A stretch of 64,000 bases of DNA from contig CAVZAA010000006.1 in the NCBI GenBank assembly GCA_963773105.1, forward strand, positions 62,001-126,000, in the 5' to 3' direction. The notes beneath the pieces were generated by a model that was not told the DNA's origin, searched no databases, and was given only the letters and a program-made list of their open reading frames with translations. Both the position numbers and the translations under genes were made by a program. This document shows positions 27,181-35,625 of the stretch, piece after piece (the stretch's first letter is position 1; each line of letters opens with the position of its first letter). This DNA comes from Trebonia sp963773105 (lineage in GTDB: Bacteria; Actinomycetota; Actinomycetes; Streptosporangiales; Streptosporangiaceae).

Positions 27181-28311
27181 CTAGCCCCAGACCTTCGCTG
27201 CGGTGTCGACGACCAGTGCGAGTTTGGCCTTCTGCTCGTCCGGGGTCAGCACGTTCCCGGCCGAGGTGGAAGCGAAGCCGCACTGCGGGGACAGCGCCAG
27301 GTTCTCAAGCGGGACGTAGCGCGCGGCCTCGTCGATCCGCCGGCGCAGGTCGTCCTGCGACTCCAGCACCGGCGTCTTGGAAGAGACGAGCCCGAGCACG
27401 ACCACGGCGCCGGGTCGGACGAACCGCAGCGGCTCGAACCCGCCTGCCCGCTCGGTGTCGTACTCGAGCAGGAACCGGTCGACCGGCACGGTGCCGAACA
27501 GTTGCTCCGCGACCGGCTCGTACCCGCCCTTGGCCATGTAGGCGCTCCGGTTGTTGCCGCGGCAGATGTGCATGCCCACCGTGACATCCGGGTGCGCCGC
27601 CTTGACCCCGGCGACGATCGAGGTGTCGGCCTCGACCGACGCCGCCAGGATGAACGCCGGGTCGAGCGTGTTCTGGGTGGCGGCGCGGAACTCGTCGTCG
27701 AACACCTGGTTGTACGAGAGCGAGTCGATCTGCACCCAGCGCGTCCCCAGCAGGGCGAGCTCGGAGATCTCGTCGACCTGCAGCGCCACCAGGTCGGCCA
27801 CCAGGTCGGCTGGGTCGGGATAGGCATCGGCGCTGACCTCGGGCCGCCAGGTCATCCCGCCCATCGCCGCCGACATCATCGTGATCTTGAACTGGCCCGG
27901 CACCTGCGTAGCCATGTACGCGGCCTCGACCGCGGTGAGGTGGTCCTTGCGGAACACCTTCGACGCCGCCACCGTCATCACGAAGTCGGTCTCCTCCTCC
28001 GGCGGGACCTCGCCGTCTTCCCGGTGCCAGGTGACGGCCGGAGTCTCGATCGGGCTCATGCCGCCGGTGGATTCGAGGATGCCGGTCATCCAGTTGGTCC
28101 GCCGGACCTCGCCGTCGGTGAACACCCGCATCCCGGCCGCGCGCTGGACTGCGATGTTCTCCTCGGTCGCGCGATCCTCCGCCGCCCGCAGCTCCCCTTC
28201 GCCGATCGCGCCCGCCTTGTACTCCGCCCGGGCGGTCAGCAGCCAGGGCTGCCGCAGCAGGCTCCCGACGTGCTCAGCGTGAATGTCCGCAGGCTGAATG
28301 CTCGCTGCCAT
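27181..28311 (-). CDS. MetE C-terminal-domain-like methyltransferase (cobalamin-independent methionine synthase family)
   Basis: 376 residues. A single (beta/alpha)8-type domain like the catalytic half of MetE, as in short archaeal/actinobacterial homologues. Opens with the conserved AEHVGSLLRQPWLL. The likely zinc ligands are the His and Cys of VGMHICRGNNRSAY and the Cys of LALSPQCGFAS. It lacks the N-terminal MetE domain, so it may use another methyl donor than polyglutamated methyl-THF, or act in demethylation of a small methylated compound. The close fhs gene and the amine-degradation regulon downstream make a one-carbon role plausible. The exact substrate is not readable. Confidence 0.85.
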   Translation of the reverse strand: MAASIQPADIHAEHVGSLLRQPWLLTARAEYKAGAIGEGELRAAEDRATEENIAVQRAAGMRVFTDGEVRRTNWMTGILESTGGMSPIETPAVTWHREDGEVPPEEETDFVMTVAASKVFRKDHLTAVEAAYMATQVPGQFKITMMSAAMGGMTWRPEVSADAYPDPADLVADLVALQVDEISELALLGTRWVQIDSLSYNQVFDDEFRAATQNTLDPAFILAASVEADTSIVAGVKAAHPDVTVGMHICRGNNRSAYMAKGGYEPVAEQLFGTVPVDRFLLEYDTERAGGFEPLRFVRPGAVVVLGLVSSKTPVLESQDDLRRRIDEAARYVPLENLALSPQCGFASTSAGNVLTPDEQKAKLALVVDTAAKVWG

Positions 28312-28414
28312 GGGCGTCCGTCTCCTTTGCGCGGCTTACCGAGATCTGCCCCTAATCTCCGCCGCCGCGCAGGCCTCGGCAAGCCCCTGACGCCACAAAC
28401 GGGCGGCGTCTCAA

Positions 28415-29359
28415 TCAGGCCAGGAGCTTAATCAGCGCCGCGGTGCCAACACAGACGATCACCACCCGCAGCCCCCACGGGGGAAGCCGCTTGCCGATGC
28501 GCGCGCCGACCTGGCCGCCGATAATCGAGCCGGCCGCGATCAGCCCGGCCACCCCCCAGTCGATGTGGGTGGCGAGGATGAACACCACCGCGGCGAGCCC
28601 GTTCACCAGGCCGGCCAGTACGTTCTTAGCCGCGTTGATCCGCTGCAGGGAGTCGTTGAGCGCGATCCCGAGCATGCCGATCAGCAGGACTCCCTGGGCC
28701 GCGCCGAAGTACCCGCCGTAGATCCCGGCCAGGAAGACGAGCACCCACAGGACCGGGCCGCCGATCGCGTCGGCCGCCGCCGGGGGAGCGGCGACGACGG
28801 CCGCGGGAGCGGCCACGACGCCCGCACCGCCCGCACCTGCACCCCCCGTATCCGCACCGCGCCCGGCCTCCGCACCGCCTGCACCGAACCTGGCGTCCAC
28901 ACCGTCCACACGGTCCCCGCCGCCCGCGCCGGCCCCGTCCGCCGCCGCCTGGGCCGCCCGCGCCCGTTGCCGCTCGGCCACCCACTTGGCCAGCCGGGGC
29001 TGGATGATCACCATCACCACGGCCAGCCCGATGAGCGCAGGCACGATCGACTTGAACGCGCTCTGCGGCAGCGTGAGCAGCAGGATCGCGCCGACCAGCC
29101 CGCCGCAGACCGAGGCCGAGCCGAGCCGGATGAGGCGCCGCCGCTGGCCGCCGAGCTCGGACCGGTACCCGTACACGCCGCTGGCGACGCCCGGCACCAG
29201 GCCGACGTTGTTGGACACGTTGGCCAGCACCGGCGGGTAGCCGAACGCTAGCAGCGTCGGGAAGGTGATCAGCGTCCCGGAGCCGACGACCGTGTTGATC
29301 GTGCCCGCCGCCAGGCCGGCCGCGAAGATGGCGAGGGCTCTCAGCAGATCGTCCGGCAC
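28415..29359 (-). CDS. TauE/SafE-family sulfite/organic anion exporter-like membrane protein
   Basis: 314 residues with about eight hydrophobic helices in two halves. First repeat: AAGLAAGTINTVVGSGTLIT, with LANVSNNVGLVPG. Second: VFLAGIYGGYFGAAQGVLLI and INAAKNVLAGLVNGLAA. Between the halves is an approximately 65-residue Gly/Ala loop (about 137-200) that is likely cytosolic and disordered. Family members move sulfite, sulfoacetate or similar anions; the substrate here is unknown. Starts at ATG 29359, with no close operon partner. Confidence 0.88.
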   Translation of the reverse strand: MPDDLLRALAIFAAGLAAGTINTVVGSGTLITFPTLLAFGYPPVLANVSNNVGLVPGVASGVYGYRSELGGQRRRLIRLGSASVCGGLVGAILLLTLPQSAFKSIVPALIGLAVVMVIIQPRLAKWVAERQRARAAQAAADGAGAGGGDRVDGVDARFGAGGAEAGRGADTGGAGAGGAGVVAAPAAVVAAPPAAADAIGGPVLWVLVFLAGIYGGYFGAAQGVLLIGMLGIALNDSLQRINAAKNVLAGLVNGLAAVVFILATHIDWGVAGLIAAGSIIGGQVGARIGKRLPPWGLRVVIVCVGTAALIKLLA

Positions 29360-29393
29360 ATAAACACGCTAAGGCTGCGAGCAGGCCTAGTCG

Positions 29394-30161
29394 CTACTGC
29401 GACGGTGTGAGAACCGTCGCATCTCCGGCCGCAGGCGCCGCGGGCAGTGGCACCGCCGGCCGCTGCGCCACATCGGTGACGAACCGCCGGACGAGCGCAT
29501 GCGCGCGCACAGCGGCCGCGTCGGTCAGCCGCCGGGTCTGCGCCAGCAGCGACTCAGCGTCGATGTCAAGCCCGGCCAGCTCGTCGTACCCGCCCACCCG
29601 GAGCCAGGAGTCGAGTACTTCCTCGTTCACCTCCGGGTGAAACTGCAGGCCGAGTGTCCGTCCCCGGCAGAAGGCCTGGTCGGCCGCCGCGGTCGTGCTC
29701 AGCACCGGCACCGACGGCGGCAGCGTGAACCGGTCGAAGTGCCAGGAGAACCACGGTCCCGGCTCGATCAGCCCGGACGGGTCGGCCGAGACCGAGATCC
29801 ACCCGATCTCGGGCGTCGGCGCGGGCGAGACGGACCCGCCGACCGCGGCCGCGAGCAGCTGCCCGCCGAAGCAGATCCCGAGCACGGGCACCCCGAGCGC
29901 GATCGCCGATCGCGCGAACGCGATCTCGTCGCCGATCCAGGTCCCGATCGTCGCCGTGTCGTACACCGACCACGGCGCGCCGTAGAACACGATCGCGTCG
30001 AACAGGTCGGCCGACGGGAAGAACGCGGAAACGTCGGGAGAGTGATAGCGCGCTTCCGGGACGACGATGAGCTCGAACACGTCCCACCCGAGCGAGGTGA
30101 ACGCGTCCCCGACCAGGCCGCTGGGCGAGGCGTGATCTTGCTTGATGAAGAGAACTCGCAC
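29394..30161 (-). CDS. Class I glutamine amidotransferase-like protein
   Basis: 255 residues. The triad is visible: nucleophile Cys in LGICFGGQLLAAAVGG (about 96) and His-Glu in LQFHPEVNEE (about 176-178). Opens MRVLFIKQDHASPSGLVGDA. Stand-alone GATase1 proteins of this kind resemble the GMP-synthase amidotransferase domain and gamma-glutamyl hydrolases such as PuuD-type enzymes. No synthetase domain is attached. It is separated by 24 bp from the ECF sigma gene upstream on the same strand, so they may be co-transcribed. Confidence 0.87.
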   Translation of the reverse strand: MRVLFIKQDHASPSGLVGDAFTSLGWDVFELIVVPEARYHSPDVSAFFPSADLFDAIVFYGAPWSVYDTATIGTWIGDEIAFARSAIALGVPVLGICFGGQLLAAAVGGSVSPAPTPEIGWISVSADPSGLIEPGPWFSWHFDRFTLPPSVPVLSTTAAADQAFCRGRTLGLQFHPEVNEEVLDSWLRVGGYDELAGLDIDAESLLAQTRRLTDAAAVRAHALVRRFVTDVAQRPAVPLPAAPAAGDATVLTPSQ

Positions 30162-30185
30162 GGATGCGAGGATAACGGACGGGTT

Positions 30186-31175
30186 CTAACGATCGTCGAA
30201 AATCCGGTCCGCTAGCCCGAACAGCGGGAACAGCCGTTCGACGTCGAGGAAGAACGTCATCCGGCTGATCTTCCCGCCGCTGACCTCGTGCACAAGCAGC
30301 GCCCAGGGCGCCAGCCCGCCGCGGGAGGGGTCCGGCTTGTACTGCCCCCAGGCGAGCACGCCATTGGCGCGCACCGGCACGAGCAGCGACCCCGCGCACG
30401 CGCTCGGCCCGGGCTGGACCATCCACGTCGTGATGTCCGAGGCGCCCCGGAGCCACAGCTCGAAAGGGGGCATCGTCATCACCGCGTCCTCGCGGATGAC
30501 CGTGAGGAGGGCGGTGATGTCGTAGCGCTGAAACGCGTCCACGTACTGGGCGAGCAGGGCGGCGTTCTCCGGGTCGACCGAGTCGGGCCGCTGGTGATCG
30601 GGCAGCTCCGCCAGCGTGGCCCGGGCCCGCTGCAGCGCGCTGTTGACCGAAGGCACCGTGGCGTCCAGGGCGGTCGCCGCCTCGGCGGCGGACAGCTTGA
30701 GCACCTCGCACAGGATCAGCGCCGCCCGCTGCCTGGCCGGCAAGTGCTGCAGCGCGGTCACGAAGGCCAACCGCACCGAGTCGCGCAGCGCCGCGATCTC
30801 GGCCGGGTCGCCGCGCTCGGGCACCACCATCGCATCGGGGATCGGCGTGACCCAGATGTCCTCGGCCGGCCCGGGCCGCAGCAGCGACTCGACCGGCGGC
30901 GACGCCGGTCCGAGGTCCATCGGCAGCGCCCGCCGCTTCTCACCGCGCAGCGCGTCAAGGCACACGTTGGTCGCGATCCGGTACAGCCACGATCGCAGCG
31001 AGGATCGCGCCTCGAACCCGTCGGCCCCCCGCCAGGCGCGCAGCATCGTCTCCTGCACGGCGTCCTCCGCCTCGAACGCCGAACCGAGCATCCGGTAGCA
31101 GTACCCGGTCAGCTCACGCCGGTACGTCTCGAGGTCGGCGCTTCCGAAACCACTGGTAGTCGCTGTCTCTGCCAC
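30186..31175 (-). CDS. ECF sigma factor with C-terminal SnoaL-like domain (SigJ/SigX5-like)
   Basis: About 329 residues from the GTG at 31175 with GGTGGGAAC upstream; extension further upstream reads as Arg/Pro-rich nonsense. Sigma region 2: YCYRMLGSAFEAEDAVQETM, then LRAWRG. Region 4: LPARQRAALILCEVLKLSAA, with SVNSALQRARATL as recognition helix. After about residue 205, a SnoaL-like domain (VDAFQRYDITALLTVIREDA to VHEVSGGKISRMTFFLDVERL) replaces a separate anti-sigma factor. By family knowledge this tail regulates the sigma factor. A 190 bp gap upstream holds no further gene. Confidence 0.9.
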   Translation of the reverse strand: MAETATTSGFGSADLETYRRELTGYCYRMLGSAFEAEDAVQETMLRAWRGADGFEARSSLRSWLYRIATNVCLDALRGEKRRALPMDLGPASPPVESLLRPGPAEDIWVTPIPDAMVVPERGDPAEIAALRDSVRLAFVTALQHLPARQRAALILCEVLKLSAAEAATALDATVPSVNSALQRARATLAELPDHQRPDSVDPENAALLAQYVDAFQRYDITALLTVIREDAVMTMPPFELWLRGASDITTWMVQPGPSACAGSLLVPVRANGVLAWGQYKPDPSRGGLAPWALLVHEVSGGKISRMTFFLDVERLFPLFGLADRIFDDR

Positions 31176-31364
31176 GTTCCCACCATAGGCGGGGGTACTG
31201 ACATTCCAGGGGGACAACGGGAACCCGGGCGCCTGGTTGTGGCTTTCAGCGTTAGCTGGCTCCGGTCTGGGCCAGCTGGCCGGTCCGGCTATGCGGTCGC
31301 TCTGCGGGTGTTTTGAGTAGCGGAGTCGAAAATGAGTGGCTCTGGTCGGCACCCGTCTGATGGG

Positions 31365-31606
31365 CTGCCGCTGTGACTGATGACCATCTGCCCGGAGCCG
31401 AGTTGGCTCGCACGTTCTTCGTCGATGTCGTCGAGCCGCTGCTGTGCCGGGCCGTACCAGGGCTTGGATACGCGGCGGCGCGGCTGGGGTCGGGATCGGA
31501 CGTGTTCGGTCTGGATGACCAGATGAGCCGCGATCACGACTGGGGGTGCCGTCTGACGCTGCTGGTCGACCAGGACGCGCGCGATCAGGTGCCATGAATC
31601 AGCCGG
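31365..31606 (+). repeat. 242-bp direct repeat, left copy
   Basis: Nearly identical to 32353-32594 (about five differences), starting 8 bp before the GTG of a DUF4037 gene and covering its first 78 codons. The two copies flank an IS3 remnant. Confidence 0.9.
31373..31597 (+). pseudogene. Truncated duplicate of the DUF4037 protein N-terminus
   Basis: 74 codons identical, but for a Ser-to-Cys change, to the start of the gene at 32361. In this copy CCC-CGA has become CCA-TGA, giving a stop after DQDARDQVP. Nine bases later the homology ends in IS3 sequence. Non-functional fragment, clearly a duplication product. Confidence 0.9.
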
Positions 31607-32352
31607 TTCAGCTCGGCGACCGTGAACTGCCGGTGCACGAGGTCTTCCTCGGTTGCCGCGTTGACCAGGTTCTTCCGCCCTTTGCGCCGGTGGACGCCCT
31701 GCAGGCCGGCCTCGCGCATCAGCCGCGCGACGCGCTTGCGGTTCGACCGTCTCGCCGCAGGCCCAGCACCAGCTCAGCGTGGACCCGCGGCCACCCGTAC
31801 GTGCCGTCGGGACTCCTCGTGAATAGCCGCGATCATTTTCGCCAGCTCCTGGTTCCTGGTTTCCCTCGGTGATTCAGGCCGCGTCGCGAGCCATTCGTAA
31901 TAGCCGGACGACGGAAACGCTCAGCGACCGCGGCAGGCCCGACCGCAACGGGAATCCCGGCATCGGCGAGCTCTCGGACCAGCCGGAAGGTTAGACTTTG
32001 GGAGGACGCTTTCGCGGGCGAAGTAAGCGGCCGCGCGCTTGAGGATCTCGTTTTCCATCTCAAGCTGCCGGTTCTTGCGGCGCAGCTCGGAAAGCTCCTG
32101 TCTTCTCCACGCTGGTGAGCTTCGACGCTTGCTGCGTTGTCGTCAGCAGTCGGCCTGGGCCATCCAGTTGCGCAGGCACGACTCGCTGATACCCAGGTCC
32201 TTCGCGATCCTGGCGACGGGTGAGGCGCCCGCGCGGGCGAGCTCGACGGCGCGCTGGCGGAACTCCAGAGGGTGCGGTGCAGGCATGAGGACATCCTTCC
32301 TGATGGCCGAGGCCACCTCAGGTCAGGTGTCCGGGAAACGGGGGCAAGCTCA
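31607..32352 (-). mobile_element. IS3-family insertion sequence remnant
   Basis: On the minus strand, orfA begins MPAPHPLEFRQRAVELARAG at about 32285 and has the HTH LGISESCLRNWMAQA. After a frame break the coiled-coil part follows (LRRKNRQLEMENEILKRAAA, YFARE), then the orfB start FRLVRELADAGIPVAV and its HTH_21 region, up to DLVHRQFTVAELN. The DDE catalytic domain and the 3' end are missing. The intact terminus TGAGCTTGCCCCCGTTTCCC ends exactly at 32352, abutting the right direct repeat. Several internal stops and shifts make it inactive. Confidence 0.8.
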
Positions 32353-32594
32353 CTGCCGCTGTGACTGATGACCATCTGCCCGGAGCCGAGTTGGCTCGCA
32401 CGTTCTTCGTCGATGTCGTCGAGCCGCTGCTGAGCCGGGCCGTACCAGGGCTTGGATACGCGGCGGCGCGGCTGGGGTCGGGATCGGACGTGTTCGGTCT
32501 GGATGACCAGATGAGCCGCGATCACGACTGGGGGTGCCGTCTGACGCTCCTGGTCGACCAGGACGCCCGCGATCAGGTGCCCCGAATCAGCCGG
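32353..32594 (+). repeat. 242-bp direct repeat, right copy
   Basis: Partner of 31365-31606. It begins immediately at the IS3 terminus, so the IS end lies 8 bp in front of the DUF4037 start codon and has displaced or replaced its native promoter. Confidence 0.9.
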
Positions 32595-33428
32595 ATGCTG
32601 GAAGATGAGCTGCCGGAACGGTTCGGGGAGTTCCCGGTGCGGTTTCCGGTCACGTGGGACTCCTCGGTCTCGCACAAGGTCGAGGTCGCCACCGTCGCGG
32701 ATTTCGCCATCAGCCGCCTGGGAGTGGATCCAGCCGGAGGGCTGTCGGTATTGGACTGGGTGAGCGTGACCGGGCAGAGCGTGCTCGAGGTGACCGCCGG
32801 CCCGGTGTTTGCCGACCGGACCCGCACCCTGGCGGAAGTCCGGACGCTGCTCGCCTGGTATCCGCCGGACGTCGAACGCTACGTGCTGGCCGCAGGCTGG
32901 CAGCGGCTCTGCCAGATGCTGCCGATGGTAGGCCGGACCGCCGAGTCAGGCGATGAGTTCGGCTCCCGGCTGCTGAGCGCCGGACTCGCTGAGAACTTGC
33001 TCTGGCTGGCGTTCGCGCTGTCCCGGCGGTGGGCGCCTTACGCCAAATGGCGTGGCACCGTCTTCCGTTCGCTCCCCGTGTCCGCCAGCCTCGGATCCCT
33101 GCTCGACGACGCCGCCGCGGCGCCCGTGTGGCGGGAACGCGAGGACGCCCTGGCCGACGCCTGCGAGGTTCTCCTGGATATCCAGCGTGGACGTGGGCTG
33201 CCAGCGCCTAGTTCAGCGGTGGTCCCGTTCTTCGACCGGCCGTACCGCACGGTGGACCGGGCGGTGCCGGAAGGACTGTTGGCCAACATCACCGATCCGG
33301 ACGTCGCACGATTGCCGCCGCTCGTGGGTTCCATTGAGCAGTGGGTCGACTCAACGGACGTCTTGTCCAGCCCAGGCCGACGGGCGGCCCTTCAGGCGGT
33401 CTACCGGGCATGGGCCGACGCCAAGTGA
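32361..33428 (+). CDS. DUF4037 domain protein (nucleotidyltransferase-like)
   Basis: 355 residues from a GTG. An N-terminal nucleotidyltransferase-like region (YAAARLGSGSDVFGLDDQMS and SRDHDWGCRLTLL) is followed by the all-helical DUF4037 portion (about 190-340; LLAWYPPDVERYVLAAGWQR, AENLLWLAFALSRRW). The G-S-D ... D-H-D-W pattern resembles the metal-binding acids of pol-beta-type nucleotidyltransferases related to kanamycin nucleotidyltransferase, but activity is unproven. The gene is complete, while its upstream twin is truncated; the IS3 terminus sits just 5' of it. Confidence 0.85.
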   Translation: MTDDHLPGAELARTFFVDVVEPLLSRAVPGLGYAAARLGSGSDVFGLDDQMSRDHDWGCRLTLLVDQDARDQVPRISRMLEDELPERFGEFPVRFPVTWDSSVSHKVEVATVADFAISRLGVDPAGGLSVLDWVSVTGQSVLEVTAGPVFADRTRTLAEVRTLLAWYPPDVERYVLAAGWQRLCQMLPMVGRTAESGDEFGSRLLSAGLAENLLWLAFALSRRWAPYAKWRGTVFRSLPVSASLGSLLDDAAAAPVWREREDALADACEVLLDIQRGRGLPAPSSAVVPFFDRPYRTVDRAVPEGLLANITDPDVARLPPLVGSIEQWVDSTDVLSSPGRRAALQAVYRAWADAK

Positions 33429-33560
33429 AGGTCTCGTTTCGGAATCGTCGGCCCCCTCGCCTGCGAAGATCGGCCGCAGCACGGTTCCAGGTTCCCTGTT
33501 GCCGAGGGCTGCCAGGGCCAAACGACCGCTGACTCGAGTTCCAGTCAGCCCCTGGGGAGC

Positions 33561-33825
33561 GTGGCGGACGGCCGGTCGGCGCGGCCTGGTGCTGCACGCC
33601 ATCACGCAAACCGTGTCCGCCTGTTTGGCTCAGTCGCCCGCGGCGATGACCGCCCGGACAGCGACATCGACTTCCTGGTCGACTTCAGCCAGGACAGTCC
33701 CTCTTCGACCTGTTGCGGATGACCAGGGAACTCGAAGAGCTCTTGGGCCACCACGTCGACGTCGTGTCCACCGGCGGGCTGAAAGAACGCGACCAGCACA
33801 TCCTCAGTGAGTCCATCGACCTGTG
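33561..33825 (+). pseudogene. MntA-like nucleotidyltransferase antitoxin, frameshifted
   Basis: The frame reads HHANRVRLFGSVARGDDRPD and SDIDFLVDFSQD, the GSxxRG...DxD core of minimal nucleotidyltransferases. After one extra base near 33703 it continues LFDLLRMTRELEELLGHHVD and VVSTGGLKERDQHILSESIDL, the usual C-terminal half. The normal N-terminal helix is degraded. MntA enzymes AMPylate and silence the HepT RNase toxin, whose start follows here. Decayed type VII toxin-antitoxin locus. Confidence 0.75.
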
Positions 33826-33925
33826 TGCCGCGGCGACGAGCAGAGGGTGCAGGACATCCTCGACGCTTCCGACCAGATCCTGGACGTTGTGAAGGAGGGG
33901 CGGGACGTCGATGTTCCTGGCGAGC
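33823..33925 (+). pseudogene. HepT-like toxin, N-terminal fragment
   Basis: From a GTG: DEQRVQDILDASDQILDVVK then EGRD, matching the first helix of HepT proteins. Homology stops after about 30 residues and the catalytic RX4-6HxxxxxY region is absent. It runs into the 3' end of the convergent alpha/beta hydrolase gene. With the frameshifted MntA fragment this is a dead pair. Confidence 0.6.
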
Positions 33926-33955
33926 GAGGTCGCGAGGGTGTCAAGCCCGGGTACT

Positions 33956-34669
33956 TTACGTTAGTTCGAGAAGCAGGGCGACCAGGTCGGCCGGCCGGTT
34001 CAGCGGGATCACATGGTCGCTGTCCACCTCCAGGTAGCGCCAGTCCGGGCTGGTCTTGGCGTAGTCGGCGGCCGTCCAGAAGGCGGAGGCGCGGCCGCCG
34101 TCAGCGGGCCGGGGCTCCCGCGTGGCCTTGACGTAGGTCCGGGTGAACGGGTACTCCGCCAGCGGCCGCGGCAGCCGGACCGGCTCGGTGAAGCAGCCGA
34201 CCGGGTGCGGCGAGCGGCGCGCCGCCGACCAGTCGGCCGCGTCGGCGTCGTCCATCGGCCGGTACAACGGCTCCACCAGCCACGTCGCCCCCGGCCCGAC
34301 GGCGGCCGGCCGGTGGCCGGCCCCGGTGAGGTCGTCGAGCGACTGGCCGTCGGCGGGCACGAACGCGTCCAGGTAGACCAGGTGCGATACCCGGTCCGCG
34401 ACGTGCTCGAGGGCGCCGGTGACGACCATGCCGCCGTAGGAGAACCCGAGCAGCACGATGTCGGTCAGGTCCTCGTACAGGATCGTGTTCACCACGTCGA
34501 GCACGTGGGTGGACAGGCTGACCTGCGGGGACGCCAGGTGGGCGCGCTCGCCGATGCCGGTCAGCGACGGGGTGAACACCTCATGCCCCGCCTCGCGCAG
34601 CGGCCCCCGGACCAAACGGAATCCCCAGGACCCGCCCCACGCCCCGTGGACCAGAACAAATGTCGTCAT
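33956..34669 (-). CDS. Alpha/beta-fold hydrolase
   Basis: 237 residues from the ATG at 34669. Begins MTTFVLVHGAWGGSWGFRLV (oxyanion HG region). Nucleophile elbow is LLGFSYGGMVVTGA, with Ser in GFSYGG; the His is in the closing VDSDHVIPLNRPADLVALL. About the size of small esterases/haloperoxidase-like or salicylate-esterase-like enzymes. Substrate unknown. Transcribed divergently from the secreted protein at 34892; a 16-bp tandem repeat lies between them. Confidence 0.88.
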   Translation of the reverse strand: MTTFVLVHGAWGGSWGFRLVRGPLREAGHEVFTPSLTGIGERAHLASPQVSLSTHVLDVVNTILYEDLTDIVLLGFSYGGMVVTGALEHVADRVSHLVYLDAFVPADGQSLDDLTGAGHRPAAVGPGATWLVEPLYRPMDDADAADWSAARRSPHPVGCFTEPVRLPRPLAEYPFTRTYVKATREPRPADGGRASAFWTAADYAKTSPDWRYLEVDSDHVIPLNRPADLVALLLELT

Positions 34670-34732
34670 GAACCGGACGCTAAACCCGCCACACCACACC
34701 CGCAATATGGGCGCACCCCAAAGCACGCGCGT

Positions 34733-34764
34733 TTTATCTCAGGACTTATTTATCTCAGGACTTA
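34733..34764. repeat. Perfect 16-bp tandem repeat, two units, in a divergent promoter region
   Basis: TTTATCTCAGGACTTA occurs twice head to tail. It lies between the start of the hydrolase gene (minus strand) and the secreted-protein gene (plus strand), in an AT-richer patch. Possible regulator binding sites; no candidate regulator is adjacent. Confidence 0.75.
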
Positions 34765-34891
34765 TTGACGTCAGCTCCCATAAAGCGTAATAGATTAGGG
34801 AAATCTTCAAGGCCGCACGGGGTGGCCGTTGGGGATGCCTTATGCCTCGGGATGCCGAGGGGGTCCCGGGGCAGGACCCAAGGAGGGGTAC

Positions 34892-35479
34892 ATGGAGAGG
34901 ATCAACTCAGCAAGAGCGATGCTTCGGGGACTCAGCACGGGGCGCAAGCGGGCCGCGCTGGCGGCCATGGTCGGCGCGGCGGTCGCGGCGGTGGTGGGCC
35001 TGGCCGTCCCGGCCGGGGCGTCGCCGATCGCGGCGACGCCGGCCGCCGTCACCGGCGCCGAGCACTTCCAGGTCATGAGCACGTCGACGGCCAACACGCC
35101 CAACTCCCCGCTTATCGCGTGGGGCGTCTTCACCGGAGCCGGCATCGACCGCCAGATCAGCAGCAACGCCTCCGGCACCAAGGGCGTCGACGTCTTCATC
35201 TTCGCCAACGGGAAGTTCACGGTGAAGCACACCGCCAAGACGCAGCGGCAGAGCTTCAACAGCAAGACCTGCTTCTACTCATTCGGCCAGACGGGCGTCT
35301 TCACGCTGTCCGGCGGAACAGGAAAGTACAAGGGGATCAGCGGGAGCGGCAAGTTCGCGCTGAGCGTCATCGGCATCGGCCCTAAGCTCAAGAACGGCGC
35401 GTGCAACCCGAATCAGAACGCCCGGTCGATCGCCAACCAGCAGGTGATCGTCGCCAACGCCTCGGTCAGGCTCCCGTAG
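34892..35479 (+). CDS. Secreted protein of unknown function
   Basis: 195 residues from the ATG at 34892, preceded by AAGGAGG. A signal peptide is evident: positive N-region (RKRAALAAM), hydrophobic core VGAAVAAVVGLAVP and an AGASP cleavage site near residue 50. The mature part of about 145 residues has many Gly/Ser/Thr and beta-type stretches (FTLSGGTGKYKGISGSGKFA). Two Cys (TCFYSF, GACNPN) could form a disulphide. The GTGKYKGISGSG element recalls the allene-oxide-cyclase-like/dirigent barrel, but the call is not secure. Confidence 0.8.
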   Translation: MERINSARAMLRGLSTGRKRAALAAMVGAAVAAVVGLAVPAGASPIAATPAAVTGAEHFQVMSTSTANTPNSPLIAWGVFTGAGIDRQISSNASGTKGVDVFIFANGKFTVKHTAKTQRQSFNSKTCFYSFGQTGVFTLSGGTGKYKGISGSGKFALSVIGIGPKLKNGACNPNQNARSIANQQVIVANASVRLP

Positions 35480-35535
35480 CCGCCCATCCCGGTTACCCAT
35501 TCCACTGACCGATCTCAACGACCGATCCCCGGGCA

Positions 35536-35584
35536 GTCAGCCACGCCGTCGACGCCGACAATGGCCGCCGATGGCGTGGCTGAC
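35536..35584. terminator. Bidirectional terminator-like hairpin built from an 18-bp repeat pair
   Basis: Perfect 12-bp stem GTCAGCCACGCC (35536-35547) and GGCGTGGCTGAC (35573-35584) between two convergent genes. Each arm lies within an 18-mer close to GTCGATGGCGTAGCTGAC, the same family as the cluster at 60070-60182. Confidence 0.7.
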
Positions 35585-35625
35585 CTGCGCGCGGCCGCGC
35601 CGCCGTCCTGCCACCACCAAGGAGC

